Source: M3007 sp031373665
GTDB taxonomy: Bacteria; Bacteroidota; Bacteroidia; Chitinophagales; Saprospiraceae
Reading direction: 5' to 3'
Assembly: GCA_031373665.1 (NCBI GenBank)
Contig: JANMMZ010000022.1
Span: forward strand, 3,162-67,161
DNA length: 64,000 bases
The notes under the pieces are model-generated. The model saw only the letters and a program-made list of their open reading frames with translations, was not told the origin of the DNA and searched no databases. This document shows, piece by piece, positions 16,702-26,227 of this stretch; positions within the stretch are counted from its first letter, which is position 1; every line of letters begins with the position of its first letter. The position numbers and the translations under genes were made by a program.

Positions 16702-17452
16702 ATGCAAAACACCTTACTTTTCGACGTATTGTCATCGCTTAACCACCACGAACGCAAGGACTTTGCCAAATTCGTAGGTTCTCCCTTTTTCAATACAAAG
16801 CCTCAGATTGTAGCATTACACGATTATTTGGCACAATGTATCACGAACCAACAGCCCCCAGAAGCCCTTACGGCATTTGAGGCTGTGTTTCCTACCGAAA
16901 AATACGAAGTGGCCAAGGTGAGGATGCTTGCCAGTACCTTATTGGGGCATTTTTTCTCGATTTGCTTTTAATAATATTGTAGCCATTTCACTAAGAGCCG
17001 GCGAAATAGACTGGGCAGAAGCATTTATACATCAATACAAAGCAAATGTAGAACGCCAATGGCGAGACACCACTGCCAGCCTCAGTTTGGCAAGGGTGGC
17101 CTATGCAAAAAGAGATTTAGACACGGCACTTTCGCACCTTCAACGCTCTGATTATAAAGACACGATGAATAACCTAACAGCGAAAACCCTCCAATTGAAA
17201 ATATTCTACGAATCAGGGGCTTTTGAGACCTTAGAAAGCCACCTAAAAAGCATGAAAGCCTTCATACGTCGCCATGCAGCCATTGGCTACCATCGCAACA
17301 ATTACAAGCATATTGTACTTTATACCGAAAAACTGATGGCACTCAATTTTACCAATAAAAAAAGTGTACAAACCCTCCGCAATAAGATTCAGGCGGAGGC
17401 TATATTAACCGAAAAAGAGTGGCTACTGGAGCAGTTGATGGGGACTAAATAA
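16702..17452 (+). pseudogene. TPR-like protein gene with internal deletion and frameshift
   Basis: Two pieces of one gene in different frames. The first (16702-16971, stop after 89 residues) has the family N-terminus LLFDVLSSLNHHERKDFAKF and GSPFFNTKPQIVALHDYL. The second (readable from about 16955 to 17452) begins with SRFAFNNIVAISLRAGEIDW and continues through typical C-terminal repeats (LTAKTLQLKIFYESGAFETL, HAAIGYHRNNYKHIVLYTEK). The frames meet at a run of six T near 16950-16955. The family is normally several hundred residues long, so most of the middle has been lost as well as the frame. The promoter and C-terminal sequence look well preserved, so the loss may be fairly recent. Confidence 0.75.
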
Positions 17453-17464
17453 CAGCATTTATCC

Positions 17465-18523
17465 CTAAAATCTAGGACAAGTTACCCTGCTTTTACGTTT
17501 TTCTGGATGAAAATAAGTTAATGACAATTCAAAGGCCCCTCGAGAGTTATTGGCAAGGGTCAACCCTGAGATCGTAACATCATAACTGAGGCCGAGCATC
17601 CATCGGTTGAGTTCAAGCATACCGACAATCGTGATGGCATCGGCTTGCAAGCCTTTATTCAACTTATTGCCCAATCTCCCCCAGATACCTGCGCGGAGGG
17701 CCAGTTCATCTACATCATTATTAGAATACCTGAAATTAACGCCAAAATCGGTTTCAAAGGCAGGGCCTTGTTTCATAACCAAAACCCCGGGTAGAATAGC
17801 CAAGTTTTCAGACACTGGGAACTGACCGCCTACATGCCCTGTCCACCGTGAATATAGGGTCTCTTGATCGTTGCCAATCAGCGAGATGACGGGTTGGTTG
17901 AGGTGGTGCATGGCTCCCCCAATATAAAGAAAACCATCGTTTTTAAAGACACTGTACCAGAGCAGGCCAGCATTGAAATCCAAGTAGGCTTTTGAGTTAG
18001 CATTGGCATTGGGTTCACCACTAGACGCACCATAATCGGGGCGTTCAGTACCGGTATCAAACTGCCTGCTAAACCATAACTCACCCCAATCTATAGAGTT
18101 TTGCCCCATGCCAAGTTGCGCGCCTGCCGAAAGGTAGTTTTCGGTGCGGTTGCGGCCACCCGACAATTGCTTCAAAAAAGCCCCCCCCAGTTGTACCTTG
18201 TTCTGCTGGAATTTGGCAGTGCCTGCCTCATCGTGCATGGCACCCAACCCAAACGATGCATAATCGTTTCTGGCACCTACGTTAAATCGAGTCTCAAAGG
18301 AAGCTGCATACGTACGAAACGGAACTGGAGCCAATATGCTATTCCATTGATCGCGATAGTTGACAGTAGTCCGCCACTTACCATTAAATACGCCAGTCAT
18401 GGCAGGATTAAGATTCCAATTGGAAGCATAATATTGAGAAAATCGGGGGTCTTGTGCTGAAATTTCTAGGAGGGTAACCAAGAAAAATGCAACAAATAAA
18501 ATCGGTCTAGTATAGGTTTGCAT
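17465..18523 (-). CDS. PorP/SprF-family type IX secretion system membrane protein
   Basis: 352 residues from the ATG at 18523. An upstream frame extension adds 47 residues but destroys the signal peptide (MQTYTRPILFVAFFLVTLLE, cleaved after ISAQ). The mature start DPRFSQYYASNWNLNPAMTG is the family hallmark, and the remainder is a 14-strand-type outer-membrane barrel. PorP/SprF proteins hold T9SS cargo with type B sorting domains, or gliding adhesins, at the cell surface. No adhesin gene lies beside it. It is divergent from the histidine kinase gene. Confidence 0.92.
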   Translation of the reverse strand: MQTYTRPILFVAFFLVTLLEISAQDPRFSQYYASNWNLNPAMTGVFNGKWRTTVNYRDQWNSILAPVPFRTYAASFETRFNVGARNDYASFGLGAMHDEAGTAKFQQNKVQLGGAFLKQLSGGRNRTENYLSAGAQLGMGQNSIDWGELWFSRQFDTGTERPDYGASSGEPNANANSKAYLDFNAGLLWYSVFKNDGFLYIGGAMHHLNQPVISLIGNDQETLYSRWTGHVGGQFPVSENLAILPGVLVMKQGPAFETDFGVNFRYSNNDVDELALRAGIWGRLGNKLNKGLQADAITIVGMLELNRWMLGLSYDVTISGLTLANNSRGAFELSLTYFHPEKRKSRVTCPRF

Positions 18524-18646
18524 ACTGGTTGGAATAAAAATTGTGTGTGAGTAAAGATTAAGTTCTATTTTACGTCCCAAAAAAACGAAACATTTGTGAA
18601 CCATACAAGAAAAACTGTATTTTTTATTCATTCTCTTGCTAATACC

Positions 18647-20524
18647 ATGCAGAAAGGCTATCAACTATTGCTTTTAGGACTTATTTTTGGCTGCTCTTTG
18701 CTGACCGCTCAAGAAGTTATACCTATAGATGAGTCATTTAAGTCAAAACGTGTGACACCCTATTTTTTCAGGGACTCTAGTAAAAGCATACAAATGAATG
18801 ATGTGATAGATGGCAAGTATGATGCCTATTGGGTGGAGGCTGAAAATCCATATATCACATTTGGTAAGGCACCCTCTGATTGGTGGATGAAATTTAGTTT
18901 ATACAATCCAACCAATCGTCCCAGTACTGTTATTATTTCATTTAACCGTAGAAACTTTGATGCGCTTGAACTTTGGAGAAAAGATAGCACCCAAGCATCA
19001 TTGGTTGGAAAAGTGGGGGTCATTCACCATGATCCAGATGTATATTTTTTATCTAATGGTTATTTTTTGGTCGTCACCCTAAAGCCCGGTAGAAATGATT
19101 TCGTCAGTAAATGCTCCAATAAGGTAGGCAATCTCTATATTGTAACCACCGTGTTTTCGATGAGTGAATATTCACTATATAACCGAGAAAATGTCCTAAT
19201 TTTCGGCACATTTATGGGTTTGGTGATATTATCCATATTTTTTAGTTTATTGTTTTGGTTTATATACAGAAATAATGTATATTTTTTATATATAATTTAC
19301 GTTGGCTCTATTTATTTAAGAGAAGCCTATAATTTTGCTTTTTTCATAACACTTGATTCTTCTGCATTGCGGCACTGTATTTCCTTCATTATTGTTGGTT
19401 CATTTGGTTGGTTTTTGCGGTATTTTGTCAGATTATGGGAAATAAATAAAGCCACCGATACGATCGTAAAATACTACCTTGTTTTAGTGCTTTCGATGGC
19501 ACCTGTTTATATTTTGTTAGTCTATTTGGAACAATATTTTTGGGTAAAATACTTACTCTATGTAGAAGTATTATCCAATCTATTTTGGATTGTATTCATT
19601 GTGTTTTTTACTTTTCAACATTTTAGATCGAATTTGCGTGCAAGGATCATCATCATCGCCTACGCGCCATTAGCCATTGCATTCTTCTTGAATCTGATGC
19701 GCAATCTTAACCTTATTCCCAATTTTATGATCCTTCAATATGCCATCATGATCGGGTTTATGGTGGAAATGCTGGTGTTTATTATAGCCTTTATCAGTTG
19801 GTATCGATTTTTGGAATTGGAAAGAATTGAATTAAAATTAAAACTTAAAAGCGAACAACAAAAACGAGTTTACGCCGTACAATCGGCTGAAGAGAAAATA
19901 AGGGAGCAAATAGCTCGTGACCTCCACGATGATATTGCGGCTAGCATGTCGGGTATTAGAATCTTGAGCAAAGTAGCTAGTGAAAAACATGGAAAGGATC
20001 ACCCCATGGCATCCAGTTTGCTCATGCAAATCGGATCTAGTGCCCAGCAGACCATTGAAAACATCAGTGATATGATCTGGACCCTTCGTCCACACAGCAA
20101 CTATATGAATGATTTGGCCGACCGTATGCGGGAGTACGCTAATAAAAATCTTGAAAAATCAAACATTGATTACCAGATCCATATTCCAAGAGACTTATCG
20201 CCAGCACCCTTGAATGTCGAGATGCGCAGAAATATATACCTGATCTACAAAGAAGCCCTGAACAATGTGATCAAGCATAGTGACGCTCGTACCCTAGAGA
20301 TCAGCCTAATAGCCGACGAACGAAAAGTAACCATGATGGTGGCTGATGATGGACATGGGTTTAATCAAAACGACTCCTCCAAAGGGATTGGGACGGGACT
20401 CGTCACCATGCAAAAACTTTCCCAAGACATTGGCGCGGTGCTAGCCACAGAAACCAAAAAAGGGGGCGGCACCAAGATTTATGTAACTTTGAACTGGGAA
20501 CCTGAAATAGTTTCAACAATATAA
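18647..20524 (+). CDS. Membrane sensor histidine kinase, 7TMR-DISM type with HisKA_3
   Basis: 625 residues from the ATG at 18647, which gives a clean signal peptide (MQKGYQLLLLGLIFGCSLLT, then AQ). A GTG at 18596 would add 17 residues. The layout is an extracellular DISM-type domain (about 25-170), about seven membrane segments (175-390), a short coiled coil, an H-box with His427 in ARDLHDDIAASMSGIRILSK, and a HATPase domain (IYKEALNNVIKHSDA, ADDGHGFNQ, GIGTGLVTM). Kinases of this class usually signal to LuxR/NarL-type response regulators, but none is adjacent. The ligand is unknown. AACATTTG just upstream of 18597 is a near-match -7 box. Confidence 0.9.
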   Translation: MQKGYQLLLLGLIFGCSLLTAQEVIPIDESFKSKRVTPYFFRDSSKSIQMNDVIDGKYDAYWVEAENPYITFGKAPSDWWMKFSLYNPTNRPSTVIISFNRRNFDALELWRKDSTQASLVGKVGVIHHDPDVYFLSNGYFLVVTLKPGRNDFVSKCSNKVGNLYIVTTVFSMSEYSLYNRENVLIFGTFMGLVILSIFFSLLFWFIYRNNVYFLYIIYVGSIYLREAYNFAFFITLDSSALRHCISFIIVGSFGWFLRYFVRLWEINKATDTIVKYYLVLVLSMAPVYILLVYLEQYFWVKYLLYVEVLSNLFWIVFIVFFTFQHFRSNLRARIIIIAYAPLAIAFFLNLMRNLNLIPNFMILQYAIMIGFMVEMLVFIIAFISWYRFLELERIELKLKLKSEQQKRVYAVQSAEEKIREQIARDLHDDIAASMSGIRILSKVASEKHGKDHPMASSLLMQIGSSAQQTIENISDMIWTLRPHSNYMNDLADRMREYANKNLEKSNIDYQIHIPRDLSPAPLNVEMRRNIYLIYKEALNNVIKHSDARTLEISLIADERKVTMMVADDGHGFNQNDSSKGIGTGLVTMQKLSQDIGAVLATETKKGGGTKIYVTLNWEPEIVSTI

Positions 20525-20535
20525 TAATGGTGGCC

Positions 20536-20543
20536 TATATTTG
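20536..20543 (+). promoter_or_regulatory. -7 box of the bestrophin gene
   Basis: TATATTTG, a perfect match, only 8 bp before the ATG at 20552, so the transcript would be nearly leaderless. Confidence 0.6.
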
Positions 20544-20551
20544 CGGCCATT

Positions 20552-21571
20552 ATGTATGTAAATCGAAATATCAACTGGCGGATCATCGTCCTTTTTGGGT
20601 GGAAGTCTGTCCTTTTTTACTTAATGTGGAGTACCTTTATCGTATTGGTACACATGTATTTTCACATGAATGGCACCAATCTGGCCATTCCTTTCGCACC
20701 AGTGAGTACCATTGGTGTGGCTGTATCTTTTTATCTTGGCTTCAAAAATAACCAAAGTTACGACCGATTTTGGGAAGCCCGCACGGCTTGGGGCGGGATT
20801 GTAAATGCAAGCCGTACTTTTGGCAATCAAGTCATGAGTTTTATCTCAGATTACCATAAAAAGCCCGGTGTTAGCGCCTCTGAAATACATACCATTCAGC
20901 AACGACTTATATATAGACACATTGCATATATAAATGCCTTGAGGCATCAATTGCGAAAACCAACCACCTTTAGTATTCATTACCAAGGAGCCATAGGCAA
21001 TTATCATTTCGGTAGTCCCGAACGCGCCAACTGGGATGAAGATGTTAAGCCATTCTTAGCCATTCAGGAATACAATATACTGGCAGGCAAGCAAAACATG
21101 CCTGCACAAATACTTCGAAACCAAGGCGAAGACCTCCAAATGTTGATGGAAAAACAAAGCCTGCTCGACGACCTGCGTCATATAGATCTGATGACGACAC
21201 TTCGCGATCTCTACAATGAACAAGGCCGTTGCGAACGCATCAAAAACACGCCATTCCCAAGACAATACGCTTATTTTTCTAAGGTTTTTACTTGGATTTT
21301 TGTACTCATGCTGCCATTGGCCTTGGTCATGGAGTTTGAAAAACTGGGCGAACAATTCATATGGCTGGTAATCCCGTTTACCACCATAATTTCTTGGATA
21401 TTTATGACTATTGAAATTGTTGGCGACAACAGCGAAGACCCTTTTGAAAATTTCATCAATGATGTACCCATGACCGCACTTTGTCGCAATATTGAAATTG
21501 ATCTCCGCGAAATGCTGCACGAAACCGAGTTGCCACCGCGTATATTACCCGTCAATGGAATTTTGATGTAA
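20552..21571 (+). CDS. Bestrophin-family anion channel
   Basis: 339 residues, of the UPF0187/bestrophin family of pentameric chloride-type channels in the inner membrane. Membrane segments are near residues 10-35, 45-65, 230-255 and 262-285. The conserved region GFKNNQSYDRFWEARTAWGG follows the second of these, and DNSEDPFENFINDVPM lies after the last, both typical of bacterial members. It is a single gene 28 bp after the histidine kinase, with its own -7 box. A role in ion balance or membrane potential is likely; selectivity cannot be read from the sequence. Confidence 0.9.
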   Translation: MYVNRNINWRIIVLFGWKSVLFYLMWSTFIVLVHMYFHMNGTNLAIPFAPVSTIGVAVSFYLGFKNNQSYDRFWEARTAWGGIVNASRTFGNQVMSFISDYHKKPGVSASEIHTIQQRLIYRHIAYINALRHQLRKPTTFSIHYQGAIGNYHFGSPERANWDEDVKPFLAIQEYNILAGKQNMPAQILRNQGEDLQMLMEKQSLLDDLRHIDLMTTLRDLYNEQGRCERIKNTPFPRQYAYFSKVFTWIFVLMLPLALVMEFEKLGEQFIWLVIPFTTIISWIFMTIEIVGDNSEDPFENFINDVPMTALCRNIEIDLREMLHETELPPRILPVNGILM

Positions 21572-21664
21572 ATGCACTCCCTCACCCGTTATGAATCATT
21601 CATCACTGCAATAAAAGCCACCACTTTTCTATGTATTGCTATTAAAATATTACAGTTCTAACAC

Positions 21665-23341
21665 ATGTTATCTGACATCCAAATCGCGCAACAAGCCACC
21701 ATCACAAGAATCAGCCAATTGGCTGCTGGAAAACTGGGTATTCCTGATGAAGCCCTAGTGCCTTACGGCCATTATAAGGCCAAAGTTTCTTTAGGCTACC
21801 TAAAAAACCTACCCGAAAACAAGAACAGCAAACTCATTTTGGTGACGGCTATCAGCCCTACCCCAGCAGGAGAAGGGAAAACCACAACAACCGTCGGACT
21901 TGGAGACGGCCTGAGCAGAATTGGTAAAAAAGCCATGATCTGCCTTCGAGAACCAAGCCTTGGGCCTGTATTTGGCATGAAGGGTGGTGCTGCTGGTGGC
22001 GGCCACGCACAGGTAGTACCGATGGAAGATATTAATTTGCATTTCACAGGCGATTTTCATGCCATTGGATTGGCCAATAACCTGCTTGCTGCGCTGATAG
22101 ACAACCATATTCATCAAGGCAATGCCTTGAATATTGATAGCCGCCGTGTCACTTGGAAACGCGTGATGGACATGAATGACCGCGCTTTGCGCGATATTGT
22201 GGTAGGCTTAGGCGGACACACCAATGGCTATCCCCGCGAAGACGGATTCGACATCGTAGTAGCCTCTGAAGTAATGGCTATTTTTTGCTTATCGGAGTCG
22301 CTGGCCGATCTGAAAGAGCGGCTTGGCAACATCGTCATTGGCCTTACAACCGACCGAAAACCTGTCACCGCCCGCGATCTGAAAGCCCACGGTGCCATGG
22401 CAGTACTCTTGAAAGATGCCATACAACCCAACTTGGTACAAACCCTAGAGCATACCCCTGCTTTTATACACGGAGGGCCTTTTGCCAATATAGCCCATGG
22501 GTGCAACTCAGTGATTGCGACCAAAAACGCCTTGAAATTGGCGGATTATGTAGTCACAGAAGCCGGATTTGGAGCCGATCTTGGGGCTGAAAAATTTATT
22601 GATATCAAGTGCCGAAAAAGCGGACTTTATCCCGATGCAGTGGTTTTGGTGGCTACTATCCGCGCCCTAAAATATCATGGTGGAGTCGACCTAACAGCCC
22701 TCGGTACTGAAAACCTTGATGCTTTGGCCAAGGGCTATGTCAACTTAGAGCGGCATTTGGATAACATTAAAACGCATTACAAACTGCCTTGTGTGGTAGC
22801 AATCAATCATTTCACACAAGATACATTGGCTGAAATAGATTGGCTAACCCAAAAATTGGATGAGCGGAATACCCCCATAGTATTAGCAAGGCATTGGGCA
22901 GAAGGCGGCAGGGGGGCAGAGGCATTGGCTCGTACCATCGTAGATTTGACGGCTCAGCCCAAATCAGAGCCTGCCTTTGTATATGATACGAGTTTGCCGC
23001 TTTGGGAAAAAATACAGGCCATTGCTACAAAAATATACCGAGCCACCCATGTCTCCGCCGATGCGGACGTGATGTCGGCCATCAAAAAGTTGGAAACCCA
23101 AGGGTACGGCCATTATCCAGTCTGTGTAGCTAAGACCCAATACTCATTTTCCACCGATGCGAAGCAACGAGGAGCCCCTACCAATCACACTTTACACGTT
23201 AGGGAATTGCGATTGGCTGCAGGCGCTGAATTTATTGTGATGATCTGTGGCGATATTATGACCATGCCCGGGTTGCCCAAAGTGCCATCCTCCGAAAAAA
23301 TTGATATTGATGAGCATGGTCAAGTTACTGGACTATTTTAG
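21665..23341 (+). CDS. fhs: Formate--tetrahydrofolate ligase
   Basis: 558 residues, the usual length. It makes 10-formyl-THF from formate, THF and ATP for one-carbon metabolism. The P-loop is in TPAGEGKTTTTVGLGDGL, followed by REPSLGPVFGMKGGAAGGG, the FTGDFHAIGLANNLLAALID segment and GGPFANIAHGCNSV. The conserved C-terminal MTMPGLPKVPS is complete. It is a single gene. No clear -7 box was found in the 93 bp upstream. Confidence 0.96.
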   Translation: MLSDIQIAQQATITRISQLAAGKLGIPDEALVPYGHYKAKVSLGYLKNLPENKNSKLILVTAISPTPAGEGKTTTTVGLGDGLSRIGKKAMICLREPSLGPVFGMKGGAAGGGHAQVVPMEDINLHFTGDFHAIGLANNLLAALIDNHIHQGNALNIDSRRVTWKRVMDMNDRALRDIVVGLGGHTNGYPREDGFDIVVASEVMAIFCLSESLADLKERLGNIVIGLTTDRKPVTARDLKAHGAMAVLLKDAIQPNLVQTLEHTPAFIHGGPFANIAHGCNSVIATKNALKLADYVVTEAGFGADLGAEKFIDIKCRKSGLYPDAVVLVATIRALKYHGGVDLTALGTENLDALAKGYVNLERHLDNIKTHYKLPCVVAINHFTQDTLAEIDWLTQKLDERNTPIVLARHWAEGGRGAEALARTIVDLTAQPKSEPAFVYDTSLPLWEKIQAIATKIYRATHVSADADVMSAIKKLETQGYGHYPVCVAKTQYSFSTDAKQRGAPTNHTLHVRELRLAAGAEFIVMICGDIMTMPGLPKVPSSEKIDIDEHGQVTGLF

Positions 23342-23411
23342 TCCTTAAATAGGTATCATCCGTGGTGTGAAACGAATGGTATTTGTCCATTAAACATTAG
23401 TAATAAAAGTT

Positions 23412-24419
23412 ATGAAGCGTATTTTTCTATTCTTGTTAAAAAGTATATTGGCACTACTTGTGGTAGGGGCTATTGTTTACTTTATGGGCCCAAAACCGAC
23501 CCAACCCACCTTGTCACAACCTAGTTTTCAGCGTGCTGCCGACTTAGAAAGCCTCGAAAAAGAAGTCATCGCTTATGAGGCTGCCGAACCGGGCATCAAG
23601 CCTGACTGCGAAGCCACCATTGTCTGGGCTGATTCGAGCAAAAAAGCAAAAACGCGGATTGCCTTTGTTTATTTGCATGGGTTTGGGGCGAGCCATGAAG
23701 AGGGTGCGCCAATCCCTCGCCATTTGGCCGATAGTTTAGGTATGAACCTCTACCTGGCTCGCTTGAGCGAGCACGGGGTAGAAGAGGGCGAACAAAACCT
23801 CTGCCAGCTCACTGCCGATTCTTATTATCAATCGGCTGAGCGAGCCTTGCATATTGCCAAACAATTGGGTGATTCAGTGGTCATTCTGGCCACATCTGGC
23901 GGCGGCGCACTGGGTATATTCCTATGCTCCCGTCATCCAGAGATCAAGGCCATTGTCAGTTGGTCGCCAGCCGTTGCGTTGGCATCGCCAGTAGCCAAAA
24001 TATTAAGTGGCCCTTGGGGCATACAGATAGCCCGGATGATTCGATCGGGCAACCACAATGATTGGCCATTCAGAAAGCCAATTATGGCAAAATATTGGAC
24101 CAATCACCAGTGTTGGGAAGGGATCATTCAATTCAGCGTGTTCTTGGAAACAACCATGATCCCATCTACCTTTTCACAGATCAAATGCCCTGTTTTTGTA
24201 GGATCTTACTACGAAACTGAAGAAAAACAAGATCGTTCAGTATCAGTGGCGGCCATGAAAAAAATGATATCTCAATTGGGTACTCCACTGGCTCAACGCC
24301 GATACGTCAATTTTCCAAAAGCATGCGATCATATTATAGGGTGTCAAATCGTATCGGGTGATTATCAAGGCGTAGAGCGCGAAAGTTTTGCTTTTTTAAG
24401 GGAAATATGTGGAATCTGA
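23412..24419 (+). CDS. Membrane-anchored alpha/beta hydrolase
   Basis: 335 residues. An N-terminal membrane anchor (about 5-25) is followed by a serine-hydrolase fold: oxyanion-hole VYLHGFG (about 87-92), probable nucleophile Ser162 in ILATSGGGALG, and a late His307 in CDHIIG. The nucleophile elbow reads TSGGG rather than the common GxSxG, as in some lysophospholipase-like members. The anchor predicts that the enzyme faces the periplasm. The substrate is unknown. The gene stands alone between fhs and the DUF4105 gene, with 70 bp before it and no clear -7 box. Confidence 0.82.
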   Translation: MKRIFLFLLKSILALLVVGAIVYFMGPKPTQPTLSQPSFQRAADLESLEKEVIAYEAAEPGIKPDCEATIVWADSSKKAKTRIAFVYLHGFGASHEEGAPIPRHLADSLGMNLYLARLSEHGVEEGEQNLCQLTADSYYQSAERALHIAKQLGDSVVILATSGGGALGIFLCSRHPEIKAIVSWSPAVALASPVAKILSGPWGIQIARMIRSGNHNDWPFRKPIMAKYWTNHQCWEGIIQFSVFLETTMIPSTFSQIKCPVFVGSYYETEEKQDRSVSVAAMKKMISQLGTPLAQRRYVNFPKACDHIIGCQIVSGDYQGVERESFAFLREICGI

Positions 24420-24487
24420 TGAAGACTAATATATTCGTTCTAGTACTTAATCCAAGGATGAGGTTTGAAGGAATCATAAATTCGCCC

Positions 24488-24495
24488 TACATTTG
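24488..24495 (+). promoter_or_regulatory. -7 box of the DUF4105 gene
   Basis: TACATTTG, a perfect match. It overlaps an in-frame TTG at 24493 and so rules that TTG out as a start. The ATG at 24514 follows 18 bp later. Confidence 0.65.
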
Positions 24496-24513
24496 TACCA
24501 AAATCAAAAATAT

Positions 24514-25665
24514 ATGAAAGGGTTCGGGTTTGGCCTATTGTTATTGTTGGCATCAACACGGGTATTGGTGTCGCAAAACTTATCGGATTCATCGTTCATC
24601 AGCCTGATGACCGTAACCCGTGGGCATGAGTTATACAGTACTTTTGGACACAGTGCTTTGCGGGTATGTGATCCCATCAATCGCATAGATCGCTGTTATA
24701 ATTACGGCACTTTTGATTTCGATCAACCCAATTTTTACCTCAATTTTTGTCGCGGAAAATTGCTTTACAGTATTGATATGGAACCATACCGATATTTTGA
24801 GCGTGGCAACCTCCGCGATGCCCGACCCATGCAACAGCAGGTGCTACGCCTCGATGATGCGCAAAAACAACGCCTGTTCAATCTATTGGAAACCAATGCA
24901 TTGCCTGAAAACAGGAACTATAAATACGATTTTTTTTACGATAACTGTGCCACACGAATCCGCGATATTGTACAAGAAACCTTTTTTTATCAAATGAGTT
25001 TCGACTCTGCCAAAGTGATGACGGGTGCTACCATGAGGCAATTGCTTTATCCCTATTTGGCCGATCAACCTTGGACTCGGTTTGGTATTGATTTGGTGCT
25101 TGGCATCCCTTGCGACAAAAAGGCAACCATGAACGATTACATGTTTTTGCCCGATTATTTGCACCACATGTTTGCAGTGGCCAAAACGCCCGACCTGAAA
25201 CCACTCGTAGTGAGTGAGCAAAATATACCCCAGTTTGCAATGCCTAAATTGGCCTTCAAACCCGGATTGTTGGACCAGCCCTTATTTTATACTTGTTTGA
25301 TTGGGCTGATTGGTCTATTGACCATGGCCAACCCTAGAACCGAGCGTATTTTTGATGTCCTGTTTTGGTTTGTATTGGGTATTATTGGCCTAGTGATTAC
25401 CCTCTTGTGGGGATTCACAGACCATAGTGCCACTAAAAACAATTTGAATATACTTTGGGCATTACCGACCCACCTCCTTTTCTTTTGGCGCAACAAACGT
25501 TTAGAACTGACAGAAATGTATTTTGTTGGCACGGCTGCATTGGCAGCCATCACGTTGGTGGCTTGGTATTGGTTGCCACAGCAACTGCCAGTGGCTGCTA
25601 TACCGATAGTGGTCTTGGTATTTGTTAAAGGATTCTGGAGAAGGTATTGGAAGAAGGCGGATTAA
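24514..25665 (+). CDS. DUF4105 (Lnb N-terminal-like) membrane protein
   Basis: 383 residues. A signal peptide or first membrane segment covers 1-20. The periplasmic DUF4105 domain (about 25-190) has LMTVTRGHELYSTFGHSALR, the CRGKLLYSID strand and the conserved YDFFYDNCATRIRD, where His, Asn and Cys form a likely NlpC/P60-like active site. Four or five membrane segments fill about 245-380. In Bacteroidota this family is common and is mostly annotated as lipoprotein N-acyltransferase-like or of unknown function. The enzyme role is inferred from the conserved DNC motif only. Confidence 0.85.
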   Translation: MKGFGFGLLLLLASTRVLVSQNLSDSSFISLMTVTRGHELYSTFGHSALRVCDPINRIDRCYNYGTFDFDQPNFYLNFCRGKLLYSIDMEPYRYFERGNLRDARPMQQQVLRLDDAQKQRLFNLLETNALPENRNYKYDFFYDNCATRIRDIVQETFFYQMSFDSAKVMTGATMRQLLYPYLADQPWTRFGIDLVLGIPCDKKATMNDYMFLPDYLHHMFAVAKTPDLKPLVVSEQNIPQFAMPKLAFKPGLLDQPLFYTCLIGLIGLLTMANPRTERIFDVLFWFVLGIIGLVITLLWGFTDHSATKNNLNILWALPTHLLFFWRNKRLELTEMYFVGTAALAAITLVAWYWLPQQLPVAAIPIVVLVFVKGFWRRYWKKAD

Positions 25666-25671
25666 ATGGCA

Positions 25672-26193
25672 TTAACGCGACAATACAAACTTTTTAAATT
25701 CCTCCAATTCCGCCTTTTCTTGTTCCACATAGCGTTGAAAAAGACGCTCTCCCACTTGAGATAACAAAGCGGAAATACCTACATCTATGAGCCTAAAACC
25801 GTGGGATGTCAAAAAAACATTATCAAACCGTTCTCCGGGCATATCAGAAGGGCGGCGTAAGTCGCGGTGGGCAAAGCCTGCTTTATGCAACACTTGTAAG
25901 TCATTCTCCAGTAGATCAAGCCACAATTCACGTTTTTCATACTCATATGCCCTAAAATCCATTGGATACAGGCGTTCCATCACTAACATTTCTGTATCGT
26001 CATTAAGTTCATCCAAGCGAATAAACTGGACTACTACTTGATTGATACTATTAGCAAAACGCATTTTTTCCGATTCTGAACCAATATCCGAGCGAGTGTC
26101 ACCAGTAAACAATTTGCCGGCCTCTGTCTCTGAAAGAGCGATGACGGTATTATTGGCTCCTGATGACAAGGTGCGTGGATAACGTTTTTTCAT
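25672..26193 (-). CDS. Small protein-kinase-like protein
   Basis: 173 residues, well short of a full kinase domain (about 250). It keeps an ALSETEAGKLF segment near the N-terminus, a hinge-like MLVMERLYPMDFRAYEYE, a catalytic-loop-like AHRDLRRPSD with Asn in FDNVFLTSHG, and a DFG-like LIDVGISAL. It looks like a trimmed lipopolysaccharide-kinase or aminoglycoside-kinase-like fold with a reduced N-lobe. No glycine-rich loop is obvious. It could be an active small kinase or a pseudokinase. It is a single gene convergent with the DUF4105 gene (6 bp apart), with a -7 box at 26214-26221. Confidence 0.7.
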   Translation of the reverse strand: MKKRYPRTLSSGANNTVIALSETEAGKLFTGDTRSDIGSESEKMRFANSINQVVVQFIRLDELNDDTEMLVMERLYPMDFRAYEYEKRELWLDLLENDLQVLHKAGFAHRDLRRPSDMPGERFDNVFLTSHGFRLIDVGISALLSQVGERLFQRYVEQEKAELEEFKKFVLSR

Positions 26194-26213
26194 ATTCAGG
26201 CTAGTATTTTTTG

Positions 26214-26221
26214 CAAATATA
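26214..26221 (-). promoter_or_regulatory. -7 box of the kinase-like gene
   Basis: TATATTTG on the minus strand, a perfect match, 20 bp before the ATG at 26193. Confidence 0.6.
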
Positions 26222-26227
26222 CAGAAT

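Noticed and set aside
18524..18664. 47-residue N-terminal extension of the PorP/SprF-like protein
   Set aside because: It would bury a clean signal peptide and overlap the start region of the divergent histidine kinase.
24493..24513. TTG start of the DUF4105 gene at 24493
   Set aside because: This codon lies inside a perfect -7 promoter box. The ATG at 24514 gives a good signal peptide.
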